Shown here: positions 44,959 to 53,535 of the stretch, in pieces
Layout: each line of letters starts with the position of its first letter
Position numbering within the stretch: the first letter of the stretch is position 1
Made by a program: the position numbers and the translations under genes
Notes under the pieces: model-generated
What the model saw: the letters and a program-made list of their open reading frames with translations, nothing else
Told to the model about the DNA's origin: nothing
Databases searched by the model: none
Assembly (NCBI RefSeq): GCF_003352915.1
Contig: NZ_CP022314.1
Coordinates: 4,194,057-4,258,056, forward strand
DNA from: Arthrobacter sp. PM3
Lineage (GTDB): Bacteria; Actinomycetota; Actinomycetes; Actinomycetales; Micrococcaceae
Reading direction: 5' to 3'
Length of the DNA: 64,000 bases

Positions 44959-47216
44959 CAGCGTTCCGTGCTTTCCGCCAGGACCGTCAGGACGGCCTCG
45001 CCGTATTTTTCCAGTTTGGAGGGCCCCACGCCGGCGAGTTTCGCCAGTTGTTCGAGCGAGCCGGGGCGGGCCTCGGCGATGGCGGTCAGGGTGGCGTCGG
45101 TGAACACGACGAACGCCGGCACCTCGGCCTCCAGGGCGACGTCCTTCCGCCACTGCCGCAGGGCCTCGAACGTCTGCTCCTCGTAGCTGGGCGGACACTG
45201 GTTGCAGCGCCCCACCTTGCGTTCGGCCCCGCTGGAGAGCATGCTCCCGCAAACCCTGCACGACGCCGGGACGGCAGCCTTCCGGCGCGGCGCAGCCCCC
45301 TTGCCACGGAGCTGGGAGCTGGCCACGGAGTCGGGCCGCAGGCCGTCCAGGAACCGGGAGGGCTTGCGGTTGGCACGGCCGCCCGGCGTCCGGGCGGTAG
45401 ACCAGGACAGGGATAGATATTCGCGGGCGCGGGTGATGCCCACGTACAGGAGCCGGCGTTCCTCGTCCACGGCTCCCGGGGTGTCGGCGAAGGAAATCGG
45501 CATGAGCCCCTCGCTGAGCCCGACAAGGAACACAGCGTCCCACTCCAGTCCCTTGGCGGCGTGCAGTGACGCCAGCGTGACGCCCTGGACGGTGGGCGCA
45601 TGCTGGGCGAGGGAACGTTCCTGGAGTTCGTTGACGAAGTCGGCCAAACTGAAACGGTCCCCCCGGCTGATGACCAGTTCGTCGGCCAGCGCCACGAGCG
45701 CCGCGAGTGATTCCCAGCGTTCCCGGAGCGCGCCGCCGCTGTGCGGGGCGGCGTCGGTGTAGCCGAGGGAGGCGACGATGTCCCGGACGAGCTGCCCGAG
45801 CGGCTCGGGCGCGGCGGTTTCGGCCACTGCCCGGGTGGCGGCCCGCAGCTGGAGGATGGCGTCCCGCACTTCCTTGCGGGCGAAGAAGCGCTCACCGCCG
45901 CGCAGCTGGTAGCCGATCCCGGCCGACGCCAGCGCCTGTTCGTAGGCTTCGGACTGTCCGTTGGTGCGGAAGAGCACCGCCACCTCGCTGGCCGGTGTGC
46001 CGGCGTCGAGCAGTTCACGGATCCGGGCGGCGACCGTGGCCGCCTCGGCCTCGTCGTCGGAGCACTCGGTGAACTGCGGCACCGGGCCCGCCGGCCGCTG
46101 CGCCACGAGCTGCAGCGGAGTGGCCCAGGCGGCGTCCGCCGCGGGGCCGCCGCTGCGCCGGCCCGCCAGGAGGTCGTTGGCGAGCTTGACCACCTGCGGC
46201 GTGGACCGGTAGTCCCTGATCAGCTTCACCACGTGGGCCCCGGGGTACATGGCCTTGAAGCCGAGAAGATGCTTCGGCGAGGCGCCCGTGAAGGAGTAGA
46301 TGGTCTGGCTGGCGTCGCCGACGACGCAGAGGTCGTCCCGGCCGCCAAGCCACAGCTCCAGGAGCCGCTGCTGCAGCGGCGAGACGTCCTGGTACTCGTC
46401 AACCACGAAGTGCCGGTACTGTTCGCGGACCGTTGCCGCCACTTTGGGGTCCTCCTGCAGGATGCCGACTGTGATCAGCAGGACGTCCTCGAAGTCGATG
46501 ACATTGCGGTCGGTTTTGACGTCCTCGTAGGACTGGAACACCCGTGCCACGGCTGTCAGGTCGAGGCCGCCGGGCGTGCCGCGGCCCTGCGCGTTTTCCA
46601 GGTAGTTCGCCGGGGTCAGCATGGACACCTTGGCCCACTCGATTTCAGAGGCGAGGTCGCGGATGGCGGCGCGGTCTGTGCTGAGCCGGAGCCGCCGCGC
46701 CGCCTCGGCAATCATTTGCGCCTTGTGGTCCAGCAGGTTGGGCAGGGCGCCGCCGATCGCCTGCGGCCAGAAGAACTGCAGCTGGCGCAGCGCGGCGGCG
46801 TGGAAGGTTCGGGCCTGGACGTTGCCGGCGCCCAGGTCACGGAGCCGGCTGCGCATCTCGGCGGCGGCCCGGGCCGTGAAGGTGACCGCCAGAAGCCTTT
46901 GCGGGCTGTAGACCCCCGAGTGCACGCCGTACGCGATCCGGTGCGTGATCGCCCGGGTCTTGCCGGTACCGGCGCCGGCCAGCACGCACATGGGCCCCTG
47001 GAGGGTGCTGGCAACTTCGCGCTGTTCGGCGTCGAGTCCGCCGAGGATCCGCTCTTCCAGGGAGCGTGTGTCCGGGGCGGGGCCGGTGGTGCCGGCATCG
47101 CCCGGGGCGGGCACGCCGCCGGGAAGGGCGCTGAAATCCAACTTCCCTGCGCTGGATGTCGCTGCGCCGGATGTCTCTGCGCCGGATTTCTTGGGGTTCG
47201 ATGTCTCTGGGATCAC
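44958..47216 (-). CDS. uvrD2: ATP-dependent DNA helicase UvrD2
   Basis: A 752-residue superfamily 1A helicase. Walker A is AGAGTGKTRAITHR near residue 80. Motif II is FVVDEYQDVSPLQQRLLELW, and motif III is VVGDASQTIYSFTGAS. TLASLHAAKGLEWDAVFLVG is motif V. The C-terminus carries a tetracysteine segment, CRVCG with CNQC about 15 residues on, followed by an HRDC domain. That combination defines UvrD2 of mycobacteria as against UvrD1. The N-terminal 45 residues are an Ala/Ser/Gly-rich leader. It sits between nudC and the M48 gene. Confidence 0.95.
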   Translation of the reverse strand: MIPETSNPKKSGAETSGAATSSAGKLDFSALPGGVPAPGDAGTTGPAPDTRSLEERILGGLDAEQREVASTLQGPMCVLAGAGTGKTRAITHRIAYGVHSGVYSPQRLLAVTFTARAAAEMRSRLRDLGAGNVQARTFHAAALRQLQFFWPQAIGGALPNLLDHKAQMIAEAARRLRLSTDRAAIRDLASEIEWAKVSMLTPANYLENAQGRGTPGGLDLTAVARVFQSYEDVKTDRNVIDFEDVLLITVGILQEDPKVAATVREQYRHFVVDEYQDVSPLQQRLLELWLGGRDDLCVVGDASQTIYSFTGASPKHLLGFKAMYPGAHVVKLIRDYRSTPQVVKLANDLLAGRRSGGPAADAAWATPLQLVAQRPAGPVPQFTECSDDEAEAATVAARIRELLDAGTPASEVAVLFRTNGQSEAYEQALASAGIGYQLRGGERFFARKEVRDAILQLRAATRAVAETAAPEPLGQLVRDIVASLGYTDAAPHSGGALRERWESLAALVALADELVISRGDRFSLADFVNELQERSLAQHAPTVQGVTLASLHAAKGLEWDAVFLVGLSEGLMPISFADTPGAVDEERRLLYVGITRAREYLSLSWSTARTPGGRANRKPSRFLDGLRPDSVASSQLRGKGAAPRRKAAVPASCRVCGSMLSSGAERKVGRCNQCPPSYEEQTFEALRQWRKDVALEAEVPAFVVFTDATLTAIAEARPGSLEQLAKLAGVGPSKLEKYGEAVLTVLAESTER

Positions 47217-47267
47217 TTTTTGCTGCTCAGTCGGTAGTCGGGGTCCTGCGGAAGGCGTCAGCCCGGG

Positions 47268-48380
47268 TCAGGCGTTGTCCGCGGCGTCCTGGATGACGCC
47301 GCCGTACCAGTGTTCGATGAGGGACCGGGCGATGGACAGCCGGCTCGAAATGACGATCTCGCCGCTGAGGACGGCTTCCTGCAGTTCGCTGCGGCTGAAC
47401 CAGCGCGCCCTGGTGACCTCGACGCCGTCGGGCCGGGCCTCCGTGTCCGCGGTGCGGGCCGTGAAACCGAGCATCAGCGACGCGGGGAAGGGCCAGGACT
47501 GCGATCCGAGGTATTGCGAGGCGGTGACACGGACCCCGACTTCCTCGCCGATTTCGCGCTGCACCGCCTGTTCGAGCGATTCCCCCGGCTCGACGAAGCC
47601 GGCGAGCGTGGAATAGTTCCGGGCGTCGAGCGGACCGCCGCCGCCCAGCAGGATCCTGTCATCGGGACCCACCACGGTCACGATGATGGCCGGGTCCGTC
47701 CGGGGGAAGTGCTCGGAGTTGTCGGCCGGGCAGCGGCGGACCCAGCCGCCGGCCTCCGCCTGCGTGGGCGTGCCGCAGCGCGGGCAGTGCGTGTGGGTGG
47801 CGTGCCAATTGGCGATGGCGCTGGCTTCGATGAACAGCGCCGTGTCCGTGGGGTTCAGCCGGGCCGCGACTTCACGGAACCCTGCCCACTGGGCGTCCGT
47901 GGGGATCCCGGCCACATGGGTCTCGAATTCCTCGGCCCGGACCTCAAACTGGGCCGGCAGGACGAAGAGGACGAGTTCGGTGCCGGCGTCCAGGTCCGCC
48001 CCTGCCAGGGCCGAACCCAGGTAGATCACGTGCTCGGGAGCGTACGGGGTGTTCGCCAGGTGCTCGGCGAGTTCGGCCGCATTCAGCAGCACGAGGCGGC
48101 TGTCGCTGACCAGGGCCTGGCGCCCGGAGAGCACCACGGCCCGCGCCGCGCCTGCGCGGATCACCTCGGCCAGCATGCCGGGCTTCTGCCGTGCCGCCGA
48201 GCCGCGGTCGATCAGGGCCGGATGCACTGGCAGCACCGTCTCCATCAGGTGGTTTGCCGGGAGGAGCTGCACGGGGTTAGCTGCACCTTGGGGCGCCACA
48301 GGATCAGAGGGCGTCGTTGGTGAAGTCGGCGTTGATGAAGGGGGCGTTGATGAAGCTGATGATGACTCCGCAAGACTCAT
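47268..48380 (-). CDS. nudC: NAD(+)/NADH diphosphatase NudC
   Basis: A 370-residue Nudix hydrolase that cleaves NAD(H) to NMN and AMP and can remove NAD caps from RNA. Zinc-binding cysteines appear in HCPRCGTPT and VRRCPADN. The Nudix box is GFVEPGESLEQAVQREIGEEVGV (about 245-267). The NADH-specific motif SQSWPFPASLMLGF follows. The N-terminal 30 residues are Ser/Pro/Thr-rich and not conserved. The start at 48380 (MSLAESSSAS) was chosen because upstream in-frame sequence is unrelated to the family. It lies 51 bases upstream of uvrD2. Confidence 0.95.
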   Translation of the reverse strand: MSLAESSSASSTPPSSTPTSPTTPSDPVAPQGAANPVQLLPANHLMETVLPVHPALIDRGSAARQKPGMLAEVIRAGAARAVVLSGRQALVSDSRLVLLNAAELAEHLANTPYAPEHVIYLGSALAGADLDAGTELVLFVLPAQFEVRAEEFETHVAGIPTDAQWAGFREVAARLNPTDTALFIEASAIANWHATHTHCPRCGTPTQAEAGGWVRRCPADNSEHFPRTDPAIIVTVVGPDDRILLGGGGPLDARNYSTLAGFVEPGESLEQAVQREIGEEVGVRVTASQYLGSQSWPFPASLMLGFTARTADTEARPDGVEVTRARWFSRSELQEAVLSGEIVISSRLSIARSLIEHWYGGVIQDAADNA

Positions 48381-48568
48381 GTACCCACCGTACTGACTCG
48401 GGCAGACAATTGACATTTGCCGTCCACAGGCCCGGGCCCTGGGCGGCGGCGTCCGGGATTGTCCATTTGCCGCAGATTTACCCCGGATTTGACGCTGATT
48501 TACCCCCGATCTCAAGACTCGCCGGAGTGCATCGCCGTCCTGGGCGCCGCTCAATCTACCGTGGAGGG

Positions 48569-49978
48569 GTGAGAAGGAACCCAATCGAACTGGCAGCTGT
48601 AGCAACTGCGGCGGTACCCGGCCTGACCCCGACCGCCGTCAGTTCCGCGCCCGACGATCCGGCAGACTTCGACGCGGCCCTGCTGGTGGACTGCGAGGGT
48701 AAGCGGTGGCGTGTCCGCTGCCCGCGGCATGCCGAGGCCAGCACCCGGCTGGAAACCGAATTCCTGGTCCTGAGGGCCTTCGCGCCGGGTATCCGGGCGG
48801 AACTGCCGTTCCTCATACCCACCGTCGCCGGCACCGTCCGGCAGGGCCAGCTCAGCACGTTTGTCTACTCGCACCTGGCCGGTGCGACCCGTTCCCTGGA
48901 CGACCTCAGCAGCGGCTCCGCTGCCCTGGCCGGGGAAATCGGGGCGGCTTTGGCCGCGATCCATGACTTGCCCCGGACCCTTGTGAGCAATGCGGACCTT
49001 CCCAGCTACACGCCCAACGAATTCCGCCAGCGGCGCCTGAACGAACTCGACCAGGCCGCCACCACCGGGAAGATCCCGCCGCTGCTGCTGCGGCGCTGGG
49101 AACACGCCATGGAGGACGTGACCCTCTGGCGGTTCAACCCCTGCGTGGTCCATGGCGACCTGCACGAGGACAACATTTTGGTCGAGGGCGACCGCGTGAC
49201 CGCCGTGACGGGCTGGACCGACCTGCGGATCGGCGACCCGGCGGACGACATGGCGTGGCTGGTGGCCTCGAACGAGCAGGACTTTGTGAACGCTGTCCTG
49301 GAACACTACACCTCGGCCCGGCGGGACGTTCCCGATGCCCACCTGTTGCGGCGTGCGGCCCTGTCCGCCGAGTTCGCGCTGGCGCAATACCTGGTCAAAG
49401 GCCTGGCCGCCGGCAACCAGGAGATGATCGGCGAGGCCGAATCGATGCTCGCCGCCCTGGCCGACGACGTCGCCGTCCACGGCGGACAGCCCATCAGCGT
49501 GGAGCCGCTGCCGCGGCCGGTCGAGGTGTTGGAAGCAGACGCGGAACGTGCCGACGCCGGCCCCGCCGTCCCGGCCGGTTCCGCCGGCCCCGCGGCGCAG
49601 ACGACGGCGGCCCGGGTGTCCGGGGTCCGTGCGGTGCCCGCGGTACAGGTGACGCCTATCCCCCTGGAGGAGGCGGTCGACCACTCGGCCACAGAGACCA
49701 CCGCGGCAGAAACCCCGCAGACCGACGCCGCGGTGACTGACGCACCCGACGCCGGTACTCCCGACACCGGCACTCCCGACGCCGCTGCCCCGGACGCCAT
49801 GGCACCGGCCGCCGAGGCGCCCGACAGCGACGCCGGCGCGGCAGGGACCGGTGACGCAGCCGACGCCGTCCCTGCAGCAGGCGACGTCCCCACGCAATCC
49901 ATCGCCGTGGTGGAGCCGGTTGCCGCCAACGAGGCCGGGGACCCGGCCGTCCCGGCGGCCGAGTCCCCGGCCCGCTAA
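48569..49978 (+). CDS. APH/Mph-type kinase-like protein with atypical metal site
   Basis: A 469-residue protein with the aminoglycoside/macrolide phosphotransferase fold in its first 310 residues. The catalytic loop is HGDLHEDNILV near residue 194. The following metal-binding site, normally I-D-W, reads VTGWTDLRIGDPADD, so the aspartate is replaced by glycine. Residues 310-469 are an Ala/Pro/Asp-rich, probably unstructured tail. The start is GTG 48569, but GGAGG lies only one base before it, so the start is unsure. It faces nudC and its stop overlaps the adnB stop. Resistance is unlikely; a housekeeping or regulatory role fits the conserved repair neighbourhood better. Confidence 0.75.
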   Translation: MRRNPIELAAVATAAVPGLTPTAVSSAPDDPADFDAALLVDCEGKRWRVRCPRHAEASTRLETEFLVLRAFAPGIRAELPFLIPTVAGTVRQGQLSTFVYSHLAGATRSLDDLSSGSAALAGEIGAALAAIHDLPRTLVSNADLPSYTPNEFRQRRLNELDQAATTGKIPPLLLRRWEHAMEDVTLWRFNPCVVHGDLHEDNILVEGDRVTAVTGWTDLRIGDPADDMAWLVASNEQDFVNAVLEHYTSARRDVPDAHLLRRAALSAEFALAQYLVKGLAAGNQEMIGEAESMLAALADDVAVHGGQPISVEPLPRPVEVLEADAERADAGPAVPAGSAGPAAQTTAARVSGVRAVPAVQVTPIPLEEAVDHSATETTAAETPQTDAAVTDAPDAGTPDTGTPDAAAPDAMAPAAEAPDSDAGAAGTGDAADAVPAAGDVPTQSIAVVEPVAANEAGDPAVPAAESPAR

Positions 49979-52900
49979 CCGGCCGTCCTCCCCAGCGCCG
50001 CAGCCACGATTTCTTCCAGCTTCTCCGCTGACCCGAGGTCGTGCGGCCGCACCACCTGATTGTCGGCCACATAGTAGAACGCGGCCCGGACGTCCTCGAG
50101 CGGAACATCCTTGAGCCGTGCCCAGGCCAGGCGGTAGACGGCGAGCTGGACTGCTTTCACTTTCAACTGGGCGGCCGGCGGGCGACGGCCCGTCTTCCAG
50201 TCCACGAGGTCCCAGCCGCCGTCGGCATCACGGAAGACGGCGTCAATCCGTCCCCGGACCACGACGTCGCCGATCCTGGTCTCGACCGGAACCTCGACAT
50301 GAGCGGGGGCGCGGTGTGCCCACTCGGATTGGCGGAAGGTTTCCACCATGGAGTCCAGGCCGTAAGCCTCGTCGATGTGGTCGTCGGCCCCGGCGGCCTC
50401 ACCAAGGTCCAGCATCCCGGCGGCGCCGAAGTATTCCTCGACCCAGGCGTGGAACGCCGTGCCCTTTCGCGCGGACATTCCCGGTTCGCGCGGAACCGGC
50501 CGGCGCAGCCTGGCCACGACGGCGTCCGCGTCCTCGTCCAGGTCCACCAGGGTGGAGGCGGAAATATGGCCGGGAAGATGCACGTCCTGGACCACTGCAC
50601 GCCGCGACCGGCGTTCCAGCAAGGTGGCCGCCTCCCTGGCCCACCCGGCCGCCGGACCGCGAAGGGCCCGCCGCCGGGCATCGTCTGTGCTGTCGGTGCC
50701 GTCGGTGCGCGCGGTGGCTGCGGCGGGGTCGACCGCCTGCAGGACCCGGGCCGCGGCCGATTCCATGGCCGCCCGGCGGCCCGGGACAAGCCGCAGCCGT
50801 TTGCCTGTCCGGGGATCGTAGGGCCCTTCGAGTGGGTCGTAGGGCCATTCGGCGACTTCGAGTTCGGAGGTCAGGGGGCTTTCGGCCGGCAGCGCGTCCT
50901 CGCTCACGGACTGCGGATGGATTTCGGCGGCGCCCTCCGCGGCGAGGCCTTCGAGCTCGGCGAGGAAGGGCGACATCCCGGCCAGTCCGGCGCGCGAGCC
51001 CACCCACGCGGCACTGGAAATCCACAGCACGTGTTTGGCGCGGGTGTAGGCCACGTAGGCCAGGCGGCGTTCCTCAGCTTCGCCGTGCGCCTGCACGGCG
51101 GACTTGAACTCCTTCTCGGCGTCGAGCCAGCCTTTCTGGTCCGGCTGGTCCAGGTCCCACTGGGGAAGGTCGGCGCGGTCACCGCGCAACGGCCAGGGCA
51201 GGGCCGCGCTTCCGCTGCTCCACCGCGAGTCCCGGCTGCTGGGGAACGCCCCGGCGTTGAGCCCGGGAACGAACACGACATCCCATTCCAGTCCCTTGGA
51301 GGCGTGCACGGTCAGGAGCTGCACGGCCTCATGGTTAATCTCCGGCGCCGCGGCATCGAGGCCGTTTTCCTCGGCCGCCGCAGCCTCCAGCCAGGCCAGG
51401 AAGGCCAGGACATCCACCCGCTGGGCGGTGCGGAGGAACCCGGCGGCGGCGTCCTGGAAGGCGTCCAGGTTGCGCCGGGCCTGGTGGATGCTGATCCCGG
51501 AGCGGGCCGCGACCTCGATGTCCAGGAGCATGGCCCGTTCTACCTCGCCGAGCAACATGGTGAGGTCATCCCCCATGAAGCTGCGCAGCTGCCGGAGCTC
51601 GTCCGAGAGCCGTTGCAGGCGGCCGCGGGCCTCGGCGCTGAGCCTGCGGCCGTGCGCCGAGGTCCACTCTTCGCGCGGCAGCCAGTCCAAGGCCTCGACC
51701 AGGCTCGCGGAGTCCGTGATATCGCCTTCAATCACGGCCTCGTCGGCAGCGTCCCCGTTATCGTCAGTGTCCGGGCTGGCCGAGCGGCCCCGGCGGCGGG
51801 CCAGATGGCTGGACCAGTCCTTCAGGGCCATGAGGTCTGCCGGGCCGATCCGCCACCGCGCACCGGCCAGCAGGCGCATGAGGGAGTCCGAGCGGCCGGG
51901 GTCGGCCAGGACCCGGAGCGTGGCGACGAGGTCGATGATTTCGGGGGTGTCCAGCAGCCCGCCGAGGCCGACGATTTCATAGGGTATGCCGCGCAGTTCG
52001 AACTCGCGCCGGATGCATTCCATCTGGGCGCGCCGCCGGCAGAGGACGGCCATGGCCGGGGGCACCGGATCCGGGTCCTGCGAGCCGTCGAAGTCCGTCA
52101 CCCGGAATTTTAGGACGTCGCCGGCGATCGCCGCGGCCTCGGCCTCGTCTGTGCCGAAGCGTCCCATCACGACCCTGCCCTGGACCGCGGCGGGGCTGGG
52201 CTGCAGGGGCGGGACCTCGACGGCGCCGGCAGTGTCCCGGGCACCGGCGGCACCAAGGCTTGCAGCTGCTTTGCTCAGCGGTGCGGAAATGAGGTTGGCC
52301 GTGGCGAGGATGTTGCGGCCGTTGCGCCACGCGGTGGTCAGGTACGACGTCGGCGCCACGGCAAAGCGGGCGGGCGCACCGGCCGTGGGGCTGCTGTGGT
52401 CCGCACCGGCGGCGGCAGCGTCCACGCGGGCAGCATCCGCGCCGACGCGGACCGGGAATTCCCGGACGAAGTGGAAGAGCTGCCCGGCGGACGCGCCGCG
52501 GAAGCCGTAGATGGACTGGTTCGGGTCCCCCACCGCGGTCACGGCATGGCCGTCACCGAACAGGCGGGAGAACAGGACGAGCTGGGCGTGCGAGGTGTCC
52601 TGGAACTCGTCCAGCAGCACCACCTTGTAGCGTTGCCGCTCCGTTTGGGCCGCGACCGGAATCTCGTCGGCCGCCCGTGCGGCCAGGGCCACGAGGTCGC
52701 CGAAGTCCAGGGCGCCGCGGGCGCGCTTGGCCGCGGTATAGCGGCCCACCATGTCCGCAACGCTGGCCCGGGTGCGCAGCATGGCGCTGAGCTCGGCCGC
52801 GGCCTGCGTGGGGTTCTTCTTGGCGTCGGCGACGTAGGGAAGCGATTCGAACTCGGTGATCCGCTGCAGCAGCCAGTCACCGACCCGGGCCGGGTCCTGG

Positions 52901-53535
52901 AGGTGTTCCGCGCACTCCCCTGCCAGCTGGATCACGGCTTTGACGAGTGTCGCTTTGGCCGACCGGAAGTGTTCGTAGTCGCCGTCGAACGCTTCCACCA
53001 CCTCGCTGGCGAGCTGAAACGACTGCGCGCCGCCGAGCAGCACGACGTCGCGCTCGACGCCCAGGCGCAGGCCGTAGTCGGACACGATGCCGCTCGCATA
53101 GGAGTGGTAGGTGGAGACCTTCGGTTCGAGCGCATCCGCGCTCAGCAGCCCGGCCGGAAAAATACTGTTCCCGGTGTCGGCGGCCGCGATGCGCTGCAGC
53201 GCCGCCAGCTTGGCGCGGATCCTGGAGGCGAGCTCGCCGGCGGCCTTGCGGGTGAACGTCACGCCAAGGACTTCCTCCGGCCGGACCCAGCCGTTGGCCA
53301 CGAGCCATACCACCCGGTCCGCCATGGTGGCGGTCTTCCCCGAGCCGGCCCCGGCGATGACGAGCCGCGGTGTCAGGGGCGAGGAGATGATCAGGGACTG
53401 TTCCGCCGTCGGGCTGTTCTTCTCCCCCAGCATGGCGGAAAGTTCCTCCGGGCTGAACCGCGGCGCGGGAACACCCCCGGACGTCGGCCCTGCAGGCGGT
53501 TCTGCCGGGCCGGCCGGGCTGGCTTCGGGAGTCAT
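49975..53535 (-). CDS. adnB: Helicase-nuclease subunit AdnB (UvrD-like, PD-(D/E)xK)
   Basis: A 1186-residue motor-nuclease subunit of the actinobacterial AdnAB complex that resects double-strand breaks. Walker A is AGAGSGKTATMADR near residue 60. Motif II is LLDEFQDTSHAQLVLFSRLF, and motif III is VGDPNQSIYGFRGAS. TVHASKGLEWDVVFVPGL is motif V. The C-terminal RecB-type nuclease has DLVDWKTGRRPP and the following Q-x-x-x-Y segment. The ATG at 53535 overlaps the adnA stop by 4 bases. The long insert between motor and nuclease (about 850-1000) is Ala/Arg-rich. Confidence 0.93.
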   Translation of the reverse strand: MTPEASPAGPAEPPAGPTSGGVPAPRFSPEELSAMLGEKNSPTAEQSLIISSPLTPRLVIAGAGSGKTATMADRVVWLVANGWVRPEEVLGVTFTRKAAGELASRIRAKLAALQRIAAADTGNSIFPAGLLSADALEPKVSTYHSYASGIVSDYGLRLGVERDVVLLGGAQSFQLASEVVEAFDGDYEHFRSAKATLVKAVIQLAGECAEHLQDPARVGDWLLQRITEFESLPYVADAKKNPTQAAAELSAMLRTRASVADMVGRYTAAKRARGALDFGDLVALAARAADEIPVAAQTERQRYKVVLLDEFQDTSHAQLVLFSRLFGDGHAVTAVGDPNQSIYGFRGASAGQLFHFVREFPVRVGADAARVDAAAAGADHSSPTAGAPARFAVAPTSYLTTAWRNGRNILATANLISAPLSKAAASLGAAGARDTAGAVEVPPLQPSPAAVQGRVVMGRFGTDEAEAAAIAGDVLKFRVTDFDGSQDPDPVPPAMAVLCRRRAQMECIRREFELRGIPYEIVGLGGLLDTPEIIDLVATLRVLADPGRSDSLMRLLAGARWRIGPADLMALKDWSSHLARRRGRSASPDTDDNGDAADEAVIEGDITDSASLVEALDWLPREEWTSAHGRRLSAEARGRLQRLSDELRQLRSFMGDDLTMLLGEVERAMLLDIEVAARSGISIHQARRNLDAFQDAAAGFLRTAQRVDVLAFLAWLEAAAAEENGLDAAAPEINHEAVQLLTVHASKGLEWDVVFVPGLNAGAFPSSRDSRWSSGSAALPWPLRGDRADLPQWDLDQPDQKGWLDAEKEFKSAVQAHGEAEERRLAYVAYTRAKHVLWISSAAWVGSRAGLAGMSPFLAELEGLAAEGAAEIHPQSVSEDALPAESPLTSELEVAEWPYDPLEGPYDPRTGKRLRLVPGRRAAMESAAARVLQAVDPAAATARTDGTDSTDDARRRALRGPAAGWAREAATLLERRSRRAVVQDVHLPGHISASTLVDLDEDADAVVARLRRPVPREPGMSARKGTAFHAWVEEYFGAAGMLDLGEAAGADDHIDEAYGLDSMVETFRQSEWAHRAPAHVEVPVETRIGDVVVRGRIDAVFRDADGGWDLVDWKTGRRPPAAQLKVKAVQLAVYRLAWARLKDVPLEDVRAAFYYVADNQVVRPHDLGSAEKLEEIVAAALGRTAG

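Noticed and set aside
48569..49978. Macrolide or aminoglycoside resistance gene
   Set aside because: The fold matches, but the metal-site aspartate is replaced, the tail is unusual and the neighbourhood is housekeeping DNA repair.
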